From Lumnitzera littorea (Eukaryota; Streptophyta; Magnoliopsida; Myrtales; Combretaceae): a DNA stretch of 64,000 bases. The notes beneath the pieces were generated by a model that was not told where the DNA came from, made no database searches, and saw only the letters and a program-made list of their open reading frames with translations. The DNA lies in the NCBI GenBank assembly GCA_024138015.1, contig JAMXBB010000010.1, forward strand, positions 77,661,671 to 77,725,670, in the 5' to 3' direction. Shown piece by piece: positions 1 to 11,130 of this stretch. Positions within the stretch are counted from its first letter, which is position 1. Each line of letters opens with the position of its first letter. Both the position numbers and the translations under genes were made by a program.

Positions 1-591
1 ATGGAAATGAGGTGGTTGTTCAAACTAATGATAAACAAGCTCAAGTCAATGAAGAAATGGGTTTCACACCTATCTATGTTTATTCTTGCTTTACATAGTT
101 TTATGCATCCTCTGATATTATGTTGTGTTTATATATGATATTTTAGCAAATTCTTTACTATGCATTGTTCTCAATTATTGTTTTTGATGGAAAAGGGTAA
201 CTACAATTCGAAAAGGACAAGGAAGTTTACACTAGATCAAAAGAAGGTATGGCTAATATATTTGACAATGATACTTAAATAGAAGAAGCAAAAACATAGG
301 AATGGGAAATAACTACAATAAATTTTGTAAGACATGTTCTCCTACATGTTGCTAACTTTCTCAATGAAGCGTTGATGAACATAACTAAGGAATATATAGG
401 AATACTATAATTAGAGCTTTGCTTATGTAAGAAGAGGTCCTTAATTTTGGTTATTGTTTTAATTGGTTTTTCTAATTGCTTCAACTGTTCGGTTTCATAT
501 GTTTTTGGGTATTTATATGACTACTGAAGTGAAGAAACAATTTCGTCCTTTTGTGTTTAATTGATTTCAAAAACTAGTTTGTGTTTCGGAT
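1..591. other. intergenic, no gene recognised
   Basis: AT-rich sequence with short open frames only. A frame over the first ~95 bases reads as a hydrophilic peptide that could be a transposase fragment cut by the window edge, but it is too short to assign. Confidence 0.4.
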
Positions 592-627
592 TTTTATACC
601 TTAAGAGACTTTTATACCTTAAGAGAC
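592..627. repeat. 18-bp perfect tandem duplication
   Basis: The 18-mer TTTTATACCTTAAGAGAC occurs at 592-609 and again directly at 610-627. A small slippage-type duplication with no coding context. Confidence 0.9.
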
Positions 628-920
628 TTTAATGTATGAAATGAAAAGCAAAGACTAGTTTTCATATTAACTCCAAATGGGATGAATATTGAAGATTTTG
701 TATTGAACTTGTTAAGTATGTTGGTAAAGTTACCATAATTCCATTGTGGAAATGCTTTTGCCTCCAAAAAGTTTGACCTAGTTTTGTGTCTACAAAATGG
801 ATGAGTCTATTTTTTTCTTAGCGTGATTTTGTTGTGAAATTGCTAAAATTTTCCTTGTTATTTAAATATAAGGATAATCTAGCTTTTCTCAAATTATTTT
901 TGTAAGATCATGAGTATTTC

Positions 921-1200
921 ATGGCAATGCCCTGGCATATTATTCTTACGCCTCAAGCCCAGCAATGCCCTACCATCTTGGCTTCTACGCTTCAAGCCCA
1001 GGCAACGCCCTAGCATGCTTAAGCAATGCCTTGGCATCTTGACTCTTCCTCCTCAAACCTAAGCAATGCCCTAACATCTCAGCTGTCACGTCTTAAGCTT
1101 AGGCAATGCTCTAGCATCTTGGCTTCTATGTCTCAAGCTTAAGGAAAGCCTTAACATCTTGGCTTCTATGCCTTTATCCTAAGCAATACCTTAAGATCTG
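921..1200. repeat. degenerate ~40-bp minisatellite
   Basis: About seven diverged copies of a ~40-bp unit. Each has a CAATGCCCTAGCATCTTGG-like half followed by a CTTCTACGCCTCAAGCCC-like half. Some units are truncated, e.g. the short one near 1001-1021. It is GC-richer than the flanks and has no sustained open frame, so it is a decayed array rather than a repetitive protein. Confidence 0.8.
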
Positions 1201-1282
1201 GTGTACGTATAGAAATTGATGTTTAATTGAAGTACCAATGTAATGATAGATCCTAGCTTGCCATGCTTCCATCTTACTCACA

Positions 1283-2110
1283 TAGGAACTAGGATCGAGT
1301 AAAAGTAACGATGCTAGCAAGGATCTTTGTCTTCTTCAAGAGAAACCATATGTTATGGCTTTATGATGATATGATCCACTTACGTACCCATCTAAGCTAT
1401 AACTTCTTAAGGAAGGAAAATTGGGGATAAGGGAAAGGTAGCTCTCTCCTCTTGATTTTGAATCAAAACATTAACATTATGATGGTGATCTTATAGTCCC
1501 ACTAAGGCTCACTGCTAAACAAGCTTGCTATGTGGGAAGCTTATTGAGGTCTATTAAGACCAACTACATTTGAGGTCGATTAAACCAGAGGCTTGTTGCA
1601 TTTAAGGCCTATTGAGGCCTACTATGCTTAAGGTTTTCTCATCGAAGGCTTACTCCATGTGAAGATAGTTGCACTACAAGGCTTAATAGCTTAAGCTTTG
1701 CTACACTTGAGCCTATTGAGTTTGCTACGCTTGAATCCTTCTTAGGAGATTGTGCTTGCAAGAATAAGGGAAGAAGTTAGTAAGATAAGGCATACATGGT
1801 ATCTGAGAAGAAAAACAAAGGTAGAAGAGAAGAGTTAAAGTGTAAATCCAAATAATAGGAGAAGTCCAACCATGCACATAGCCTAGAACATAGGAATCAC
1901 AATCAAGTAAAAATGGTGATAGTATAGAGGACTCTAGTCTTCTTTATAAAAACTACATATTCTAACTTCTCTACAATGTATTTCACCTAATCATTCTACC
2001 TGGAGGGTAGCTCATCTAGGAATGTAAATTGGGTATTAGAGAAAGGTAACTCTCCCTTCTTATTCTAAAGCACAATACTGAATCTCCCTTAATGGGATCT
2101 CTAAAAAGAG
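1283..2110. repeat. diverged direct duplication (about 1283-1500 and 1890-2105)
   Basis: Two segments about 600 bp apart share an ordered set of motifs: a GGATCGAGTAAAA/GGAATCACAATCAAGTAAAA-like start, 'GTCTTCTT', a run reading ATTGGG..A..GAGAAAGGTA, then 'ACTCTC(C/T)CTTCTT'. Between them (1500-1760) lies a purine/pyrimidine-skewed stretch with repeated 'GGCTTATTGAGG'-like words. No coding capacity was recognised. The segments are probably parts of an old repeat family. Confidence 0.45.
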
Positions 2111-3067
2111 CATGAGGTTCACACTTGATAAACTAGAGGTCACCATTAATACGAGGTGTTTTGTGGGCTTCTTAATGCTTGGTCTTATCTTAAAATGTGT
2201 CTTCAAAAATGGTCTTGTCTAACCACTTGTCCTGAGGACCTGGGACTGATGGTAGGCATTTATCTTGATGCACCGATAGGTCCTTCATCTTCATTGTCTT
2301 TATACTTTGACTTGGATTGTTCTTTGTCTCTTTTGTCAATAGAGCGTAAAAATCACTCTATTCTTTAATTAGAGAAACGGAGCTCAACAAATTACAAAAT
2401 TCATAGCACTATTACTAATATAAGTCAAATTCATTATCGATCGATAAGAGGACTTCATATAATTCAAATAGCATAATTTCGATGAGAGGTGCTACCATCT
2501 TCTATTCCCTATGTAAAAGAAAAAGGAAGAGAGAAAAAGAAAAGCATGAGATTCAAATACAACAATTCAAAGGAAAGAGAAATGGTAAACAATAGAAATG
2601 CAATATTATATATTTTACAACTAGCCCCTATAAAGGAATGGTATGAGAGTTCATGATGCAATATGGAAAGTAAAGAAACGAAAGAATGCATCTCGCAAGA
2701 AAATAAACCCTAATAGTACCATGATAAGAGCAACACGCATAGAAAACAACTGCACAAACCCCCAACAAATCTTTATTTATTAAGTCTAAGAAGTTTCAAC
2801 ATGGAGCTCGCTCATATAGCTAAAAAGGCAAATGAGCATAAAGAGAAGCAGGAAAGTTTTTAGTAGAAAAAAATTAAATAAATAAAAGGGAGCAAATGTT
2901 TGAGACCAAAGACATACAAATCTAATAGGAAGGATTGGTGAGGGATGTTCATACATGAATGTCTTGGAGTATGTATGTACATGATGGGGATAATTGTTTT
3001 AAAATTAATGATTTTTTTGTATAATTGTTTGGTATATTTTTCTAAATTTTTTATAAATAGTCTAGCA
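2111..3067. other. intergenic, no gene recognised
   Basis: AT-rich, with scattered short open frames (the longest ~70 codons at 2156-2368) that resemble nothing I know. No splice-consistent exon chain was seen. Confidence 0.4.
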
Positions 3068-5030
3068 TAATTAACTAATCCTAAAAATTATTGTAAAGTC
3101 TTTTGATCAAATTCTTCACTAAATTCTAGAACCTTTTTAGAAATACGAGGTTGTAGTTTAATTTTCTCATTTCCTATTTCTACTTCTAGAAATTTTATAT
3201 TTTTTCTATAAAATTGGGCCTTTTTACTATTTATAACTGTTCCATTTTTATGAAACTCAAATAAAATTATTTTTAAATAGGATGTATGTTCCATTTTGGT
3301 TTTTGAATGTACTAAAATATCATCTATATATATACAAACAAAAGGATATTTTGAAAAAAAAACTCATCTATCTTCCTTTAAAAAAAAATTAATGAGCATT
3401 TTTTAATCCAAATAGTATGACTAACCACTCAAAGTATCCTAATGGACATGTAAAAGCAATCTAAGGACTTAATTCCTTATGCATTTTAATTTGCTAGAAT
3501 CCCAATTACAGTCAAATTTACTAAAAATATTACTACTTTGTGTTCCATTTATTAAATCTGTTTTGTCAAGAATATCATACATATCTGTCTTTATATTATC
3601 ATTTAATCGTTTATAATCTATGACCATTTTACTTTTATCTCTAACTATTTCAATGTACTTTCTAACAATAAATGCTAGGCATTTATGGAGACTATTTGAC
3701 CTTCTAATAACTTCTAATTTTAATAATTCTTCAAAATGATTTCAAATTCTTTTTATATCTAAATTATAAGATTCTATTTTCTTAAATCTTATTTCTAAAT
3801 CCGGATTAAGTATATCTAATTTACAATATATTTTATTTCTATCCCATAGTTCTATAGGATTTTACTAATTATATTATCTATTTCTATTATTCACGTTTCT
3901 ATGAAATTATAAATTTTTCTATAATTTAAACAATTATTTATCAATTCTAGATCCTCATATTTTTCTATTACCTATTCATACAATTCTTGCTCTACTTCTA
4001 TGTTTTCTTCTTTTTCTTCTTTCATTTTTTTATCAACTATTTTTATTTTACATTTATCTTGTACATCATATTCATATTTTTCTTTCAAAAGAGGTACTAT
4101 AAGAGAAACTAGAAGTGTTAACCTTATGTGTTCAAACTAAATCTATAATATTATCATTTAACAAAAACTATAATCCTATACATATGTGCCTACAAAGTTT
4201 CATATCTCTTACATATATTCTAGAGTTATGTAAACCGTTTGTCCATTCTTTATCTATTTCTAAAGTTATTTTATATTTTGCTAATATGTCACAGTATTAA
4301 TGCAATCCACCATCCATTTGTTCTACATAAATATGTTCATTTATTGGTAGCTTTTTAATCAAATGTTTTCGGATTTTTTTATTATCTATGCAATTATTTA
4401 ATGCTCCAGTATCTAATAAAGCTTACATTTCTAAGATAAAATCTCCTATGATAAATCTTACATTTATTCTCATATTTGTTATTAATGATCCTAAGTTACT
4501 ATTTATTTCTTTTCTAAAATATAATTTAGTTGTATTTATATGGTTATCTTCTAGTTTACTTTCTAATTTTTCTTCTATTACTATTCATTTTCTTATTCTT
4601 TGCCTGTGTTTCAATTCTTTATTTTCCTTTAAATCTAATAATTCTTCTATTTTATCTTCTCTTTGTTCTAATTTTAGCATCCTTCTTTCAATTAAATCGT
4701 TACTACCTTCTTTTTTAAAAAATTTTATTTTAAATTCCACTAATTGTCCTTCATTGTCTAAACAAATTTTACAAGCATTAATTAAACAATTATTACATTG
4801 GTATATAGGCTTTAATTAAGGATATCTATTACAAAATTTATAAGGATGATCATCTTGTATTATTCCTTAATTCCAATTATGATTACAACCTATTTTACCA
4901 TCTACAAACTCTTGAAAACTTATATTTTCTAGCATTTCCTCTATCTCATCTGTTCATTGTAATGCTTCTATCCCTTTTTCTGCTCCTAAGACTTTTTGAA
5001 TAAAATAATCATTATCTATTAATTTTTAAC
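3068..5030 (-). pseudogene. endogenous pararetrovirus (Caulimoviridae) fragment: zinc finger - aspartic protease - reverse transcriptase
   Basis: Reading the minus strand from ~5030 to 3068, family landmarks appear in the right order. A Cys/His zinc-finger segment containing C-N-H-N-W lies at ~4820-4895. An aspartic protease core, LLDTGALNNC, lies at ~4387-4421. The reverse transcriptase body at ~3850-3068 includes the catalytic YIDDILVHSK box near 3306-3350 and the downstream FLEVEIGN..KIKLQP block. In these viruses the enzymes would cut the polyprotein and copy pregenomic RNA. This copy is dead: many in-frame stops and several frame changes interrupt it, and the movement-protein part and RNase H end are absent. 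Its genus (florendovirus- or petuvirus-like) is a guess. Only fragments are described here. Confidence 0.88.
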
Positions 5031-5052
5031 TCTACAAACTCTTGAATGAAGT

Positions 5053-5791
5053 AACTCTAGTAGCCTTACTTATAATTGCATGGACTTACCTAAGAAAGGT
5101 TGGAGGCGGACGGACTAATCCAATTATCCCTATTTCGAGTCTATTAAGCCAAATTTCCTTAAATTATCCTTAAATATGAATCGAATTCCTTAAGTCTTGC
5201 TACCTAATCTAAGGAGTCAAGCTCAAGCAAATAATATAATAAATTTCAGTCCTCTATATTTTTCCCTCAACTAAAATTCTTGAGTAAAGTACAAATATTT
5301 TAGACATCAATCACTTAACTTTAATAGCTAGATCATTACTTGACACATATGCAATGTAAAGAGTCACACTGTTGCTAAGTGCATTTACAAATTTAAAAAC
5401 TTTATTTAATTTAGCACCTACTAAGTGCATTTGTAGAGTTAAAAACTTTATTTAATTTAGTGCTAGTGTTGTAAATTTATTTATTGTATAGCTTAATACG
5501 TAAGCTTACAGTATCATTTAATTGCATACGTCACTTTTGGAACATGGTATTACCCCGATGACAATATATTAAATATTTTTCTATATCATAGGCTTTCTTT
5601 ATGTAAGCTAACTTTGCTTCAATGTGTGCATCATTTACTTCATTGGGTTAACTCCGGTGTACAAACATTACCTTGATTTTCTTCAATATTGCTTCATATG
5701 TAGGATGAATTTCCTTATGAAATCTTCACATTTATAATTGTTTACTATTTTGAATTAGTGTGGACCAACCCAAATTGTAACTCGTTCCAAT
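5053..5791 (-). mobile_element. LTR-A fragment, 5' portion, minus orientation
   Basis: Homologous to the LTR at 21994-23096. Both share the start region (ACAATTTGGG against ATAATATGGG), the block around 'TTCTTCAATATTG', and the 'CATTGGGTTAA' block. Read on the minus strand it begins near 5791 and breaks off at ~5053, so it lacks the TATA and 3' half. It contains an internal ~45-bp direct duplication at ~5378-5465 (AAAACTTTATTTAATTTAG twice). Confidence 0.7.
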
Positions 5792-5941
5792 GTATAAGAT
5801 TGCCAACCTCGTATGTAGAAAGCATTCTCGTATGATATTTGATTATCCATCCATTTGGTTAATACTTGACCTCACAAGCCTGATGACAATTCGGAATCTT
5901 GTAAGTACTCCCTTCTTTGTGCCCTCTTATCTATTATTGCT

Positions 5942-5967
<26 letters not shown>
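5942..5967. repeat. (TA)n microsatellite
   Basis: About 13 TA units, followed by a degenerate TA-rich tail to ~5980. Confidence 0.95.
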
Positions 5968-5973
<6 letters not shown>

Positions 5974-6217
5974 TTTATATTAAAAAGAATTAACCACATG
6001 AAATAAATAACTTATTGTGGCCATGTCTAGTCCTTACTCTCCTCAAATCCAAGCTTAAGAAGACGTGATTTAATGTTCCGCAAGCCACTTTGATAGCTCC
6101 TTCTCGCAATATCCAGTATTGAAGGACTCATATCGAATCTTTTTTTTTTTTTTTTCCAAATCAGAATATATACCACCAACAATATTTCTTTTTAAATTCA
6201 AGGGTCTTCTAACAAAC

Positions 6218-6329
6218 TTTCATCCTCATCCATTAAATCTCTACTCCAAATTTAAATCTTTCTGCATCTATCTTTTCATCCTCATCCATTAAATCCCTAT
6301 TCCAAATTTAAATCTTTCTGCATATATCT
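6218..6329. repeat. 56-bp tandem duplication (two copies)
   Basis: The unit beginning TTTCATCCTCATCCATTAAAT occurs at 6218-6273 and 6274-6329 with only a few differences. The second copy overlaps the end of the minus-strand open frame at 6289-6510; the duplication repeats the end of that frame and its stop codon. Confidence 0.9.
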
Positions 6330-6510
6330 TTTCACTATCAAAGATAAGATCTTGGCAATTATTAATCATCGGCGAGGGACTAAAACCATTCTTGGTAGAG
6401 TTGGGATCATTCTTGTTAGTTTCTACTATGCCGACGCTTGGTTTTATATATTCAAGTGCAGCTCGTCGAGTCCTTTTTCTATTCCGAGATCTAATTGCCC
6501 GTCGAACCAT
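6289..6510 (-). CDS. unrecognised Arg-rich short open frame
   Basis: A 73-codon open frame of unknown family. Its first ~20 residues are strongly basic (MVRRAIRSRNRKRTRR), followed by a polar, Ser/Pro/Asn-rich segment. The frame ends in the first-read copy of a 56-bp tandem duplication. Downstream on the same strand (to ~6050) other frames could encode short helical stretches, so this may be a decayed exon or viral remnant rather than a complete gene. It sits in the loop between two pararetrovirus fragments. A basic N-terminus would fit a nucleic-acid-binding protein, but that is inference only. No signal peptide or membrane segment is seen. Confidence 0.2.
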   Translation of the reverse strand: MVRRAIRSRNRKRTRRAALEYIKPSVGIVETNKNDPNSTKNGFSPSPMINNCQDLIFDSEKIYAERFKFGIGI

Positions 6511-6629
6511 CTTTCTCTTACACTATATACTTTTATATATATGTATATGTTATTTTTTTTAAGGTTATGATCTCCAACTTTGGCCATAAATATTAAGTAC
6601 CTAGACTTGATTAGTAACTAAAGAACCAA

Positions 6630-7182
6630 AAAATTGTAATATAAGTGATAATATTACAGCAATATATAACTTTTTAGAAAAACTTTTAGGAGTCAATACT
6701 AGAGCTCTATGGAAAAGTTATAAAAGAAAATTTCAAGAATAATTTCATGTAGATTTATAATTAGGAACTAACCCTTATAATTTTACAAATAAAATTACTA
6801 TGTTAATAATGATTACACATCCCAACGCAGGTAATGATATATACGTACAAATGAATGCTATGAGACCCTTAAAACAATTACAATTAAAGGATTGAAGATA
6901 TATTAAAAAATTATTAAATGATTTCTTTTATCATTGTAATATGGTAGGGTGTTATTATGAAACGAATATAATAGATAAATTGTTTTTAAAATTACTAGAA
7001 CCATTAAGATAACAAATTTATAAACAATTTAAAAAACAAAAAGAATCCACCTTACCTATAGAATTAAATAATTTAGGTATAACAGTATAATTTGTGATAG
7101 AAAAATTAGTAGAAAAATGCACAAGTATACAAATATAAGTATTAAAGAGTTTGTAGATAATAAAATTGGTTGTAATCATAAA
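6630..7182 (+). pseudogene. endogenous pararetrovirus (Caulimoviridae) fragment: capsid-protein region
   Basis: Plus-strand reading shows the conserved capsid block of plant pararetroviruses: a DNITAIYNFLEK-like start, NPYNFTNKI, a leucine/glutamine-rich LKQLQLKD, a YIKKLLNDFFYHC block, and VEKCTSIQI near the end. Coat protein would package the genome. The frame carries about half a dozen stops. A frame break near 7130 joins it directly to a zinc-finger start (C-N-H) like the one in the minus-strand fragment at 3068-5030. The two fragments point in opposite directions, so they are not simply one intact copy. Dead sequence; no intact gene is present. Confidence 0.8.
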
Positions 7183-7202
7183 ATATAATCATTATCCACT
7201 AA

Positions 7203-8022
7203 TTTTTAACTCTACAAATGCACTTAGCAGGCGCTAAATTAAATAAAGTTTTTAAATTTACAAATGCACTTAGTAGGAGTATGACTCTTTACATTACATA
7301 TGTGTTGAGTAATAATCTAGCTATTCAAGCTAAGTGATTGATGCCCAAAATATTTGTACTCCATTTAAGAATTTTGGTCGAGGGCAAAATATAAAGGGTT
7401 GAAATTTATTATATTATTTGCTTAAGCTTGACTCCTTAGGCTAGGCTGTAGGGCTTAAAGAGTTTGGTCTATATTTAGGGATAATCCAAGGAAATTTGGC
7501 ATAATTGATTTGAAATAAGGATAATTGGATTGGTTCGTTCGCCTCCAACCTTTTTCAAGCAAGTCTATGCAATTATAAGGAAGGCTACTAGAGCTAGTTC
7601 ATTTTAGATAATCATGAATTGAATAAGCTCTATCTCAACCGTTTATCACTTAGATGATCGGATGGGTATTATCTTACCCAAAAGCTTATAAATACCCAAC
7701 ATTTCCTCCTCATTTGCAACTATTAAAGAGAATATAGAAACAATATTGCTCTGTAAGAACTTAACTCTCTAAGATTAAACGAGCAATTCAAGTAAAAAAC
7801 TAATCTCACTCACTCAAGATATAAGGTAAATAACTAAAGTCTCCTAAGATTGCCTTGTCTGTCACTTGTATATTTGAGATATTAAGATCATTTATTCCTC
7901 CTCCCTACCTCGTTCTCACCTAATCATCCTTTCACGTGTCATTTCCACTTCACGTCTCTTAAGCCACGTATGCCATGTCACTCACATATTACGTACATGA
8001 CTAATCTAGTCAAACCCCTACA
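7203..8022 (+). mobile_element. LTR-A fragment, 3' portion, plus orientation
   Basis: Matches the reverse complement of the LTRs at 21994-23096 and 46846-47460 and ends in the same CCCCTACA terminus (to 8022). It contains a TATA box, TATAAATA at 7687-7694, followed ~330 bp later by the LTR end, so it keeps the promoter half that the 5053-5791 copy lacks. The LTR start is missing; it joins pararetrovirus sequence at ~7200. Confidence 0.75.
7687..7694 (+). promoter_or_regulatory. TATA box of LTR-A fragment
   Basis: TATAAATA followed by CCC, in the same relative position as TATAAATA on the minus strand at 22303-22310 and 47141-47148 in the related LTRs. Confidence 0.6.
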
Positions 8023-9137
8023 TCTACAAAGGGTAATAGTATTCATTTTTTATTTATTAATATTATCTAATTATTAGCACTATGTGGGTATAAGATACTA
8101 TAGAATCTAACATTATATACTTTAGTGTATAGGTTCCAAGGTAAGACAAGGTACTCTAATTTCATACCTGTACCCTACCGTGTGAGAGTAAGTTCTAGAA
8201 AATTATACTCGAAACCTATTTATCCATGCAAAACCTACTTAGTGGAGTAGTATCTAAGTAAGTACCTTATATGATAGGATTATTCTCTCACTCCTCTCTA
8301 GTATACTTGAAATATTCAAATTTACAAAGTTTCTTCATCCTATTTTATCATATTCCAAATATCACTAGCTCATATAATAGGACATTACAATGTAACAGAA
8401 AATATTTCCATTCTAGGTCTTGAAATATTCCGTTACATATGGAAATATCATGTTTTCTATGTATAACATGGGTTCGTCTATCTTAATAATTTAAGCATAT
8501 GTAAATAAATTACTCATTTGAATAGTAAATTTTGGCATTTATGCTTACTACCTTGACTCAAACATGGACTCATACTCCAACTCAAACATGACTTAGATGC
8601 GACTTGAACTTAAACTTAAACCCTCATTAACTGAACAACTCTACTAAGAACATCGTCTCTATAAATTCATATTTCATCCTTTACATTTTATCTTAGAATT
8701 CCAACTTCATATGGTTTTCTGTGACGGACTTTATTAGCATATCTTCCGCTCATTTTAGTCAAGTGGGAACTAGGACGAGTTATGGCATACGATCTTTTAT
8801 GACCTTTTTTCTCCAATCTTATTGTATTAATGCTTTTGTGTTACATGCTTTATAAGTTACAAATCTTTTTTTATTGTTTACCTTGCCATCATGGGATGTG
8901 ATGTGATAAACTCAAGGAGTAAAATTATCAACTTTCGTCTTTCTCTGGTCTATAATTTCCAATTTACAAAATTCTACCTTCCGTTTCGTAACTATATACT
9001 TAAGCCTCAAATATAGGGGTTTTAGCTAGGTCCATTTTTGATCCCTTTAAGTAGTCGTCTATGCTATATTCATATTTTACTCACACCTAACAAGTGTTTT
9101 TTTAAGTAGTTCTCAGTTTTCTAAATCTAGACACTAA
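8023..9137. other. intergenic, no gene recognised
   Basis: AT-rich, no open frame worth reporting, no repeats beyond short AT runs. Confidence 0.4.
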
Positions 9138-9722
9138 TGGCATGTTCACTTGGAGGGAATTGAAATTTCATTCTCTCTTTGTTCCTTATTATGACATTCG
9201 CTTAGTTTTTTATTACAAAATTGCAATTTTGTAGAAATTTTTATTACTTAAAATCAAATAATAGGGATTCCTTAATTCAATCAAGAAATCACAATTTCTC
9301 TCTACTACCACTATCACCACTACCATTGCCACTGCCACTACTGCCATTGCTATCGCCATTACCACTATTGCCACCGCTATCGCCATTACCACCGCTATCG
9401 CCATTACCACCGCCACTGCCACCACAACCACTGTCACCGCTGTCATCACCGCCACCACCATAACCACCACTACCAGTACCACTATCAACCACTATCGCCG
9501 TCGCCGTCGCTGCCGCCGCCTACCTATTACTTTAGAATTAGTTGAGAAAGAAAATAGACTAAGGATAAGTTAGTCATTAAAGTTATATTACATGTCTATT
9601 CTTAAATTGCTTATAAATCTAACTAAACAAAGTATTATGTATTACACCCTTATTCGATTCCTTAAGGAATTCCAATTCCAATTCTGTTCCCTCTCATTCT
9701 ATTTCATGAAATAAACAGGTCG
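9138..9722. mobile_element. Tourist-like MITE, copy 1 (585 bp), with trinucleotide-repeat core
   Basis: Flanked by TAA (9135-9137) and TAA (9723-9725). The left end TGGCATGTTCACTT pairs imperfectly with the reverse complement of the right end (CGACCTGTTTATTT). Just inside, the subterminal sequences GGGAATTGAAATTTCATTC and GAATTCCAATTCCAATT also pair. A 3-bp TTA/TAA target duplication and a GGC.TGTTT-type end are typical of PIF/Harbinger (Tourist) elements. Outside the core, copy 2 at 17806-18284 is closely similar from end to end. Confidence 0.75.
9300..9526. repeat. compound (CCN)n/(ACC)n trinucleotide array
   Basis: About 75 triplets of the types CCA, CTA, CCG, GCC and ATC. The array sits in the centre of the MITE and is the most GC-rich stretch nearby. 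It opens several frames on both strands (Gly/Ser/Asp-rich, Leu/Pro-rich, Val/Ala-rich) that are artefacts of the repeat, not genes. Confidence 0.9.
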
Positions 9723-9725
9723 TAA

Positions 9726-11025
9726 TAGCATATAAATTGTCACATCATGAATCTCAAGGACAAAGCCAATCTACCACATATTCTAACTGAAATAGTAACA
9801 TAAAGGTTCATCTTGTATGTTATCCAAGCCTTCAAGTTAATTACCGAAAAAGAAAAAATTTCCAAATGATTAAGTAAAAGACAAGCGAATATTATACTAC
9901 ATGTGCATTCAAACATACACATGCTCTACTCACAAGTAAGCTTATATAAACTAAATGAAACAATCTAAAAATTAATTAATTTAATATATTCACAAACATC
10001 ACACTTCTATCAACCAAAATTGAAACAATAAGAACCTCTTACCCTACATCATTAAACCATAGCTTAGTGTCTACTCTTGTTGCTACCAAATAAAATTCAA
10101 TTTTTCACATAACCTGAACCTTAGCCAATATCCATTACAGCTCTATAATTTTCAATTTTTAGATTACCTAAACTAAGATTCACCATCACCTGTTGCTCCC
10201 AATTTTGTTGTAACTTAGACCGCAACTAATATTTGTTGAAATTGTCTCACGCTAACTTTTGTACTCGCTATGCAATCATCAATGATCAAGTCAATTACAA
10301 TGGTTTATGTAGTGACCTATTCCACCAATTAACACCTTTGCATCTATAAAACCCTCATTTTTTTTCTTTCAAATGAAAAAGGGGATAAATAAGAAAGTAT
10401 TTAGGAGATTAATAAGTTGATATAGCCTATAATTGACTTACTTAAGTCTGAAGGGTAGTTTGGTCCATTAAAAGTTAGAACCCTCCTATCACTCTTAACA
10501 CATTGTTTTAAAGAAAAAACCTACTTCTAATCCTTCTCTTTTCATTACTTCAACCTTGATAATAGAAAACTCTCAAAAGCCTCTTATGAATTTCGAATCC
10601 ATAGTTTAGATCTTTGACTCTTAGATGCTAAAAATTGCAAGAGATTGACAAAAATGTCAAAACACAATATTTCTTTGTAATTTTCTATCTATTATGTTGG
10701 GAAATTCATTTTTTATTCAAGGAAGTATAAAATACCCTAAGGGATTCACATTTTATAGCGTTAAGAGATGATGATTCGTACTTCGAGTGTTATGCAATTA
10801 AGAAAACAAGTAATCCTAAACCTTTGCATTTCAGTACAATTTTGAGAAGAATTGTTAGTATTAGGATGAAGGTAGTGAATAAGGGTTGTAGATGATTAAG
10901 TTATGGTGTTTAAGGAAGTTTAGAAGGTTATCAAAGGTGTATGGTTATTGGGAAGGTGTTTAGAGGTGGTGTATTCATAGTTAGCATTGGATTAGGGGAT
11001 GAGGTTGTAAGGGATTGGGGACTAC
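9726..11025. other. non-genic; possible old LTR debris
   Basis: No gene recognised. A CTATAAAACCCTC motif near 10345 and a 'GGTAGTTTGGTCCATT' motif near 10453 look like gypsy LTR/leader sequence, but no LTR ends can be fixed. Confidence 0.3.
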
Positions 11026-11069
11026 GTTTGGTTGCCTTAAAGCTTATCAGTTCTTCTTGGCATCCAAAC
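11026..11069. repeat. short hairpin with MITE-like arms
   Basis: GTTTGGTTGCC (11026-11036) and GGCATCCAAAC (11059-11069) are inverted repeats matching at 10 of 11 positions, with a 22-nt loop. The arm sequence resembles Tourist/hAT MITE termini. It may be a collapsed MITE. Confidence 0.5.
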
Positions 11070-11130
11070 ACCAACCAACCTAGCACCCAGACACTATGTT
11101 TGCAGTAGTACACAAAATATTTTCATCTTG

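Larger units (their letters stand above)
5053..7594. repeat. imperfect inverted repeat: arms 5053-5445 and 7203-7594
   Basis: The left arm is the reverse complement of the right arm with visible but moderate divergence. Anchors: CTCTAGTAGCC at ~5054 pairs with GGCTACTAGAG at ~7582, and GTAAAGAGTCA..CT pairs with the AGTATGACTCTTTAC stretch. The arms are opposite-facing LTR-A pieces. The ~1.75-kb loop holds a capsid-region pararetrovirus fragment and an unknown open frame. Confidence 0.75.

Noticed and set aside
1..95. Possible transposase (FAR1/Mutator-like) exon at the window edge
   Set aside because: Too short and without a diagnostic motif.
4388..4819. 143-codon plus-strand open frame
   Set aside because: It is the antisense of the pararetrovirus zinc-finger/protease region; the minus strand carries the recognisable motifs.
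9213..9492. Gly/Ser-rich, Val/Ala-rich and Leu/Pro-rich open frames on both strands
   Set aside because: All are readings of the trinucleotide array inside the MITE.
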